DNA from: Kitasatospora aureofaciens
GTDB lineage: Bacteria; Actinomycetota; Actinomycetes; Streptomycetales; Streptomycetaceae
Direction: 5' to 3'
NCBI RefSeq assembly: GCF_019192735.1
Contig: NZ_JAHTKP010000071.1
Coordinates: forward strand, 1-35,125
Length of the DNA: 35,125 nucleotides
Under the pieces are notes generated by a model. The model made no database searches, had not been told where the DNA came from, and worked only from the letters and a program-made list of their open reading frames with translations. How positions within the stretch are numbered: the first letter of the stretch is position 1; each line of letters starts with the position of its first letter. The translations under genes were made by a program, and so were the position numbers. Shown one piece after another: positions 30,648 to 35,125 of the stretch.

Positions 30648-31664
30648 ATGAAGAAGGTCCTCATCACCGGCGGTGCGGGATACATCGGCAGCACGGTGGC
30701 GTCCGCGCTGCTCGACCGGGGAGTGATCCCGGTCGTCCTGGACGACCTCTCCAAGGGCCGGGCCGAATTCGTCGAAGATCGGATCTTCTACCGCGGCGAC
30801 ATCGCCGACGCCGCCCTGCTCGACCGGATCTTCGCGGAGCACCCGGACATCGACGCCACCCTGCACTGCGCCGCGCGGATCGTCGTCCCGGAGTCCGTCT
30901 CCAAGCCGCTGTACTACTACCGGGAGAACGTCGCCAAGACCGTCGAGCTGCTCGACTCCCTCCAGCGCCTCCGCTGCACCCGCGTCGTCTTCAGCAGCTC
31001 GGCGTCCATCTACGCACCCACCCCCGACGGCCGCGTCGACGAGACCTGCCCGGTGGACGCCCAGAGCCCGTACGCGCGCACCAAGCAGATGATGGAACGG
31101 ATCCTGCAGGACTGGACGCGCGGCGAGGGCGCCGAGGAGCAGCGGGTGATCGCGCTGCGGTACTTCAACCCGATCGGCGCCGACCCCCAGCTGCGTACCG
31201 GCCTCCAGGACCTCAACCCCTCCCACGCCCTCGGCAAGCTGATCGAGGCCCACGGCGACGGCACCCCGTTCACCGTCACCGGCACCGAGTGGGCGACCCG
31301 CGACGGCTCCGGCGTCCGCGACTACATCCACGTCCAGGACGTCGCCGACGCCCACGTGGCGGCCCTCCTCCGCTTCGACGAGGTGATCGCCCCGGCCGCC
31401 GCGGACCGCTACCGCGTCATCAACATCGGCACCGGCGAGGGCACCACCGTCCGCGAACTGGTCGTCGCCTTCGAACAGGCCGTCGGCGCCCGGCTCGACA
31501 TCCGCGAGACCGGCCCCCGCCCCGGCGACGTGCTCGGCTGCTACGCCTCCGTCGACACCGCCCGCACGCTCCTCGGCTGGACCCCGCGCCGCACGATCGC
31601 CGAAGCCGTCACCGACGCCCTCGCCTGGCGCGCCAAGTGGTCCACCCACCTGGCCTCCGCCTGA
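30648..31664 (+). CDS. galE: UDP-glucose 4-epimerase
   Basis: A 338-residue extended SDR. The NAD loop is ITGGAGYIGS (Gly8, Gly11, Gly14). FSSSASIYAPTPDG holds the catalytic Ser region, and SPYARTKQMME gives Tyr142 and Lys146 of the YxxxK pair. ALRYFNPIGADP, GVRDYIHVQDVADAHV and RPGDVLGCYASVDTARTLLGW are typical GalE signatures. It interconverts UDP-glucose and UDP-galactose (Leloir pathway and precursor supply for wall and surface glycans). There is no galT or galK beside it, so a biosynthetic rather than galactose-catabolic role is likely. A purine-rich site (AGGGAG) lies about 11 nt before ATG 30648. A bidirectional terminator follows. Confidence 0.92.
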   Translation: MKKVLITGGAGYIGSTVASALLDRGVIPVVLDDLSKGRAEFVEDRIFYRGDIADAALLDRIFAEHPDIDATLHCAARIVVPESVSKPLYYYRENVAKTVELLDSLQRLRCTRVVFSSSASIYAPTPDGRVDETCPVDAQSPYARTKQMMERILQDWTRGEGAEEQRVIALRYFNPIGADPQLRTGLQDLNPSHALGKLIEAHGDGTPFTVTGTEWATRDGSGVRDYIHVQDVADAHVAALLRFDEVIAPAAADRYRVINIGTGEGTTVRELVVAFEQAVGARLDIRETGPRPGDVLGCYASVDTARTLLGWTPRRTIAEAVTDALAWRAKWSTHLASA

Positions 31665-31676
31665 TCCTCCCCACCC

Positions 31677-31709
31677 ACGCCGCGGGCCGGCCACCCCGGC
31701 CCGCGGCGT
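31677..31709. terminator. bidirectional hairpin between galE and the transglycosylase-like gene
   Basis: A 14-bp perfect stem, ACGCCGCGGGCCGG (31677-31690) with its complement at 31696-31709, and a 5-nt loop CCACC, between convergent genes. Confidence 0.85.
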
Positions 31710-31730
31710 TGCGTCACCCGACCCGCCCCG

Positions 31731-32435
31731 CTATTTCACCGCCGCGCCGGACTTCTGCCAGTTGTCGTGGAGACGGTCGAGGTAGGACTGCGCCTGCGAG
31801 CCGGGTTTGGCGCCGCGGGCGAAGGCGAGCATGTTGCCGGCGCCGGTGTTGTAGCCGAGGGCGAGGAGTTCGTCGCGGGTGAAGGCGGTGGCCGGCTTGG
31901 CGGGGAGTTGGTCGGCGAGGTCGCGCAGGTGCCAGGCGGCGGCCTGGATGGCGAGGTTGCGGTCGTCGGGGAGTTCCTCCCAGCGGCGGGAGGCGAAGTC
32001 GCGGCCCTGCTTGGTGTCGTCGAAGGCGGCGCGGTGCATGTTGGCGATGCCGAAGGAGGCGTCGGGTTTGCTGCGCTGCCAGGCCCGTTCGAAGTCGGGG
32101 TCGTGGGGCTTGTAGGACTCGTTGTAGAGGATCGCCATCAGCAGCTGCGGGCTGATCCCGGCCTGGGCGGCGTACTCGCGGACGGGCGCCGCGTGGTCGG
32201 CGGGGTCGTAGCGCCCGGACGGGGCCGAGGGGGCCGAGGAAGCCGAGGGAGCCGACGGGTTCGCCGAGCCGGTGCCGGGAGAGGCGGCGGACGTGGACGA
32301 CGTGGACGGGGAGGCGCCGGAGGAGGCCGCCGGGCCGGAGTGGTCGCCGCCGCGGATCATGCCCCAGCCGACCGCGACGACGAGGCCGACGGCGAGCCAG
32401 CGCCCCCAGCGCGGTCCGTTCCGTTCTTCGCTCAC
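31731..32435 (-). CDS. membrane-anchored transglycosylase-SLT-like protein
   Basis: A 234-residue protein from GTG 32435, which follows GGGAGGGG on the minus strand; the frame upstream is not coding. One N-terminal membrane helix (WGRWLAVGLVVAVGWGMI) anchors it, then a Ser/Pro-rich linker to about residue 74. Residues ~80-230 resemble a lysozyme-fold transglycosylase: ISPQLLMAILYNESYKPHD with probable catalytic Glu106, SFGIANMH in the position of the usual GLMQI loop, and LGYNTGAGNM matching the YN-G-G segment. The relation to SLT is by motif only, and the domain is shorter than usual. It would face the cell wall and act on peptidoglycan. It is convergent with galE and divergent from the DUF6542-LCP pair, both envelope-related. 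Confidence 0.78.
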   Translation of the reverse strand: MSEERNGPRWGRWLAVGLVVAVGWGMIRGGDHSGPAASSGASPSTSSTSAASPGTGSANPSAPSASSAPSAPSGRYDPADHAAPVREYAAQAGISPQLLMAILYNESYKPHDPDFERAWQRSKPDASFGIANMHRAAFDDTKQGRDFASRRWEELPDDRNLAIQAAAWHLRDLADQLPAKPATAFTRDELLALGYNTGAGNMLAFARGAKPGSQAQSYLDRLHDNWQKSGAAVK

Positions 32436-32577
32436 TGCTGTCGGCCCCTCCCCGTTCGCCCGGAACTGCGTTCGATGCCCGTACTGGCGGACGCACTCCC
32501 GGCAGCTGTTACTCAAACATGGTGACGCTCTGCTCCTCTGATGCGTTCCTGTTGGTGGGCCGACGTGGCGGGGGTCA

Positions 32578-32604
32578 TGACCATCCTGATCTTGACCATC
32601 CTGA
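32578..32604. repeat. 12-bp exact direct repeat in the divergent promoter region
   Basis: TGACCATCCTGA occurs at 32578-32589 and 32593-32604, period 15 bp, in the 357-bp gap between divergent envelope genes. It could be a binding site for a dimeric regulator. Confidence 0.45.
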
Positions 32605-32684
32605 CGACGGCCCACCAGGTGGTTCCCCGGTGTCGAATGGCTCGGGTGACTTTGCCGAAATGGGTTTGTATGCTCCAGCCCAGC

Positions 32685-32702
32685 TTCTACGTCACTGTAG
32701 AA
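32685..32702. promoter_or_regulatory. inverted repeat upstream of the DUF6542-like gene
   Basis: TTCTAC-GTCACT-GTAGAA has perfect 6-bp arms 90 nt before the ATG. TAC-N6-GTA palindromes are often bound by TetR-type regulators, or this may be a leader hairpin. The rest of 32436-32792 has no supported gene. Confidence 0.4.
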
Positions 32703-32792
32703 ACCGGGAACCGCTGCCAGGACGGTTCGCGTCCCGGCACCCAGAGCGGCGCGCTCGCGTCGCGGCAGCCGAATCGATCGAGGGAAGTGCGC

Positions 32793-33389
32793 ATGGCCGG
32801 GCAGCGGGCGAGAACGCCGTACCAGGAGGCGGGACTGCGCGAGGACGACCCGGCCGTCCCCGCCCAGCGGTCGCGCGCGGCGGACGGGGGCGAGCAGGCC
32901 CCGGCGCCCGGGGTACGGGCTCAGCGGGCGGGCGCCGCGTCCCGGCGCAAGCAGCAGGCCAAGCGGCGCGGTGCCGCCGCGGCGGTGCTGGCGGCGGTCG
33001 GCCTGCCGGTGCTCGGGGCCGTCGCGGACGAGCTGGGCGGGCCGGGCGTCGGCATCTTCTTCGCTGTCGCGGCGGTGCTGGGCACAGCGGTGGCGGCGGC
33101 GCTGTGCAGCCGGGCGGGCCGCTGGTGGGTGGTGACCGCCGCGCCGATCGTGGTGCTGGTCACAGCGGCCGGCGCCGAGTACCTGTTCAACAGTGGCAAG
33201 TACCAGGACACCAAGCAGCTCGGCACCGGCGCGCTGCGCTGGGTCGTGGGGGCGTTCCCGGTGATGGCGGCGGCGGTGGGGGCCGCGCTGCTGGTGGCCG
33301 TGGTCAAGGCCGTGCTGGGCCGCCGCCGGCAGCCGGAGGGCCGGTCGGGCAGCGGCGGCGCCCCCGATCGAAGGAGCCGACGTGGCTGA
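32793..33389 (+). CDS. DUF6542-like membrane protein
   Basis: A 198-residue protein. ATG 32793 follows GAGGGAAG (32780-32787); the longer frame upstream crosses the regulatory region and is unlikely. The first ~75 residues are polar and disordered (AGQRARTPYQEAGLREDDPA) with a basic end (SRRKQQAKRRG). Four hydrophobic segments follow: AAAAVLAAVGLPVLGAVA; GIFFAVAAVLGTAVAAAL; WWVVTAAPIVVLVTAAGA; GAFPVMAAAVGAALLVAVV. A basic Gly/Arg-rich tail closes it. This matches the actinobacterial DUF6542 family (function unknown). It lies directly before the LCP gene with a coupled short frame between, so it may assist the wall-polymer ligase; this is inference from position. Confidence 0.75.
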   Translation: MAGQRARTPYQEAGLREDDPAVPAQRSRAADGGEQAPAPGVRAQRAGAASRRKQQAKRRGAAAAVLAAVGLPVLGAVADELGGPGVGIFFAVAAVLGTAVAAALCSRAGRWWVVTAAPIVVLVTAAGAEYLFNSGKYQDTKQLGTGALRWVVGAFPVMAAAVGAALLVAVVKAVLGRRRQPEGRSGSGGAPDRRSRRG

Positions 33390-33474
33390 CCACGCGAGCG
33401 AGCGTAGCGAGCTCGCCATCGAGAGGTGCGCATGGGCGAATGCCCCTGCCGAGCGCAGGGAGGTGGGCGCATGA
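33382..33474 (+). CDS. possible 30-codon coupling ORF between the DUF6542-like and LCP genes
   Basis: GTG 33382 has AAGGAG (33371-33376) 5 nt upstream and overlaps the DUF6542-like stop by 8 nt. The frame encodes MADHASERSELAIERCAWAN and ten more residues, ending in TGA at 33472-33474, which overlaps the LCP start as ATGA. This double overlap is what a translational-coupling leader would look like. The protein is short and repetitive in composition, so it may be non-functional as a product, or a chance frame in a purine-rich spacer. Confidence 0.3.
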   Translation: MADHASERSELAIERCAWANAPAERREVGA

Positions 33475-35066
33475 GTGCCCGCGGACGTGCTCAGCGCAGC
33501 GGACCCGCCCCGCTGGCCGTCGCGGGCCGCACGATCGCCTGCGCCGTCTCGGTGGCCGTGCTCGGCGCCAGCGGCTTCACCTGGTACGAGTACCGCAGCC
33601 TCGACGACGGCATGACGAAGTCCGGCGCGCTGGGCGAGGCCAAGAAGAACGCCCCACCCCACCTCGACAAATCGGTGAACCTGCTGCTGATCGGCCTCGA
33701 CAGCCGCAAGGACATGGACGGCAACGACCTGCCCAAGCAGTTCGTCGAGGACGAGCTGCACGCCGGCTCCAGCGAGATCGGCGGCTACAACACCAACGCG
33801 CTGATCGTCCTGCACATCCCGGCCAACGGCGGCAAGGTCACCGCGCTCTCCGTCCCGCGCGACGACTACGTGCAGACCGTCGGCGCCGACGGCAAGATGC
33901 ACAAGATCAAGGAAGCGTACGGGATCGCCAAGGAGGCCGCCGAGGCGAAGCTCGCCAACAAGGGGCTCTCCAAGGCGGAACTGGAGCGGCAGAGCCGCGA
34001 GGCCGGGCGCTCGGCCACCATCCAGACCGTGCAGAGCTTCCTGGACGTCCCGATCGACCACTTCGCGGAAGTCAACCTGATCGGCTTCTACGACATCGCC
34101 AAGGCGGTCGAGCCGATCCAGGTCTGCCTCAACCACCCGGTCGACGATCCGATCATCGCCCGCACCGCGACCCACGAGGGCGGCGGCACCGGCCTCAAGC
34201 TCCCCGCCGGCGTCAGCTCGCTCGACGCGGCCCAGGCGCTCTCCTTCGTCCGCCAGCGCCACCACCTCACCAACGGCGACCTCGACCGCACCCACCGCCA
34301 GCAGGCGTTCATCTCCTCGGTCGAGTACAAGCTCAAGCAGCAGGGCGTCCTGAACGACTTCGGGCAGATGCAGAAGCTGTTCGGGGTGGTGAAGAAGGAC
34401 GTCGTCATCGACAACGAGTGGAACGTCCTCGACTTCGCCCAGCAGGCCCCGGCCCTCACCGGCGGCAACGTCGAGTTCAACACCCTGCCGATCGCCGGGT
34501 TCAAGACCATCGGCGGGCAGGAGGTCAACACCGTCAACCCGGACCTGATCAAGAAGATCGTCCGGCAGCTTTTCAGCCACGACCCGGCGCCCGTCGTCCC
34601 GGCCACGCCGGACGGGGGCGGCGACGCCGCGGCATCGCCCAGCGCTGCTCCGACCTCCGCGGCGCCCACCCCGGCGAAGGACAAGGCCACAGTGGACGTC
34701 CTCGCGGTGGCGTCGGCCGGCCCGGGCGCGGCGGCGAACGAGTCCAAGGCGCTCACCGAACTCGGCTACCCGGCCGGGAAGGTGGGAGACGCGCCGGGCA
34801 GGGCGAAGAACACCACGGTGACGTACGGCAGCGGCGCCAAGGCCGACGCCCAGGCGCTCGCCGCCCGCTACGGCGTCACCGCGACCCCCGCCTCGGGCGT
34901 GGTGGCCGGACACGTCGTGCTCACCCTCGGCACCAGCCACGCCGTCACGCCGAGCGCGTCCGCGGCCCCGTCGGCCGCGGCCTCCGGCGACGCCACCGAC
35001 CCGGCCGCCAACCTGCCGATGCAGGGGCCGGCGGTCAAGGCGGGCGGGATCCCCTGCGTGGACTGA
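33471..35066 (+). CDS. LCP (LytR-CpsA-Psr) family protein with C-terminal LytR_C domain
   Basis: A 531-residue envelope enzyme. ATG 33471 has GGGAGGTG (33458-33465). A single membrane helix lies near residues 18-40 (AVAGRTIACAVSVAVLGASG). The extracellular LCP domain (~60-370) shows VNLLLIGLDSRKD, YNTNALIVLHI, ALSVPRDDYV (pyrophosphate-binding Arg and catalytic Asp), LNHPVDDP, ALSFVRQRH and DLDRTHRQQAF. LCP proteins transfer undecaprenyl-linked wall polymers (teichoic acid, or galactan-type glycans in actinobacteria) to peptidoglycan. After a Pro/Ala/Ser linker (~385-415), a LytR_C domain (~415-505) spans VDVLAVASAGPGAAANESKA to HVVLTLGTSHAV, and a disordered tail ends in PCVD. A long insert after PRDDYV (~155-195, AKEAAEAKLANKGLSKAELE) is larger than in many members. 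Confidence 0.93.
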   Translation: MSARGRAQRSGPAPLAVAGRTIACAVSVAVLGASGFTWYEYRSLDDGMTKSGALGEAKKNAPPHLDKSVNLLLIGLDSRKDMDGNDLPKQFVEDELHAGSSEIGGYNTNALIVLHIPANGGKVTALSVPRDDYVQTVGADGKMHKIKEAYGIAKEAAEAKLANKGLSKAELERQSREAGRSATIQTVQSFLDVPIDHFAEVNLIGFYDIAKAVEPIQVCLNHPVDDPIIARTATHEGGGTGLKLPAGVSSLDAAQALSFVRQRHHLTNGDLDRTHRQQAFISSVEYKLKQQGVLNDFGQMQKLFGVVKKDVVIDNEWNVLDFAQQAPALTGGNVEFNTLPIAGFKTIGGQEVNTVNPDLIKKIVRQLFSHDPAPVVPATPDGGGDAAASPSAAPTSAAPTPAKDKATVDVLAVASAGPGAAANESKALTELGYPAGKVGDAPGRAKNTTVTYGSGAKADAQALAARYGVTATPASGVVAGHVVLTLGTSHAVTPSASAAPSAAASGDATDPAANLPMQGPAVKAGGIPCVD

Positions 35067-35086
35067 GCGTTGGGCGTGTGAGGGGC

Positions 35087-35112
35087 GGGGGGCGGGGCCC
35101 CCGGCGCCCCCC
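35087..35112 (+). terminator. G/C-rich hairpin at the window end
   Basis: GGGGGGCG (35087-35094) pairs with CGCCCCCC (35105-35112) 20 nt after the LCP stop, compatible with a terminator. It merges into a homopolymeric C run (35107-35119) that is prone to sequencing error. Confidence 0.4.
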
Positions 35113-35125
35113 CCCCCCCGCCCCC

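Noticed and set aside
31731..34940. 1069-codon minus-strand frame extending the transglycosylase-like gene across the DUF6542-like and LCP genes
   Set aside because: Only the part below 32435 resembles protein families; the rest is the antisense of the LCP and DUF6542-like genes.
35080..35125. G-quadruplex or regulatory element at the right end
   Set aside because: Homopolymer-rich sequence at a window or contig end is as likely to be a sequencing or assembly limit; only a tentative terminator is reported.

Overview
The window is chromosomal DNA from a high-GC actinomycete, most likely a streptomycete (Streptomyces, Kitasatospora or a close relative). The signs are very high GC with strong third-position bias, GTG starts, leaderless genes with a TANNNT box 6-7 nt before the start codon, long proline/threonine linkers on secreted proteins, and small families typical of Streptomycetaceae (DUF4239-, DUF5954-, DUF6126- and DUF6542-like). 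No rRNA, tRNA, CRISPR array, IS element, phage gene or replication origin was seen. Both window ends are low-complexity G/C sequence. All calls come from reading the sequence; no database was searched.

Layout. 1-3900: tail of a membrane-anchored protein, a DUF4239-type membrane protein, a SAM methyltransferase overlapping a histidine-phosphatase lipoprotein, and a TolB-like beta-propeller lipoprotein. 3916-8647: two tandem Tat-exported glycosidase-like paralogues that share a promoter box. 8887-10578: a deletion scar, where a 5'-truncated ABC export permease (-) abuts the 3' tail of a GbsR/MarR-type regulator (+), followed by three exact 41-bp tandem repeats. 10660-14420: a DUF5954-like protein, a secreted transglycosylase with a long PT tail, and a small hypothetical protein. 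14445-19310: a secreted tripeptidyl-aminopeptidase-type hydrolase; an NAD(P)H-binding reductase and an EamA exporter divergent from a MarR regulator, with three related palindromes between them; and an NAD-dependent epimerase-type protein behind a triplicated 22-bp promoter repeat. 19365-23857: a methyltransferase divergent from a MocR regulator, a secreted GH3 enzyme, and an ArsR regulator with a 43-aa membrane protein.

23940-26321 is the highlight: one uninterrupted frame encoding an N-terminal cytochrome P450 and a C-terminal class I terpene synthase. All expected motifs are present in both halves: AGTET, ExxR and the heme Cys in the first; DDxxD, the pyrophosphate-sensor Arg, NDxxSxxxE and a terminal RY in the second. 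This predicts one polypeptide that cyclises a prenyl diphosphate and oxidises the product. A 52-aa protein with a very strong Shine-Dalgarno is transcribed divergently.

26955-35125: a hypothetical protein, a secreted zinc metalloprotease with FN3 and ricin-type domains, an anchored cell-surface protein, a GalE epimerase, a membrane-anchored transglycosylase-like protein, a DUF6542-like membrane protein, and an LCP (LytR-CpsA-Psr) cell-wall ligase with a LytR_C domain. Much of the region concerns the cell envelope and secretion. A recurring oddity is short tandem repeats lying across stop codons, seen at five gene ends.
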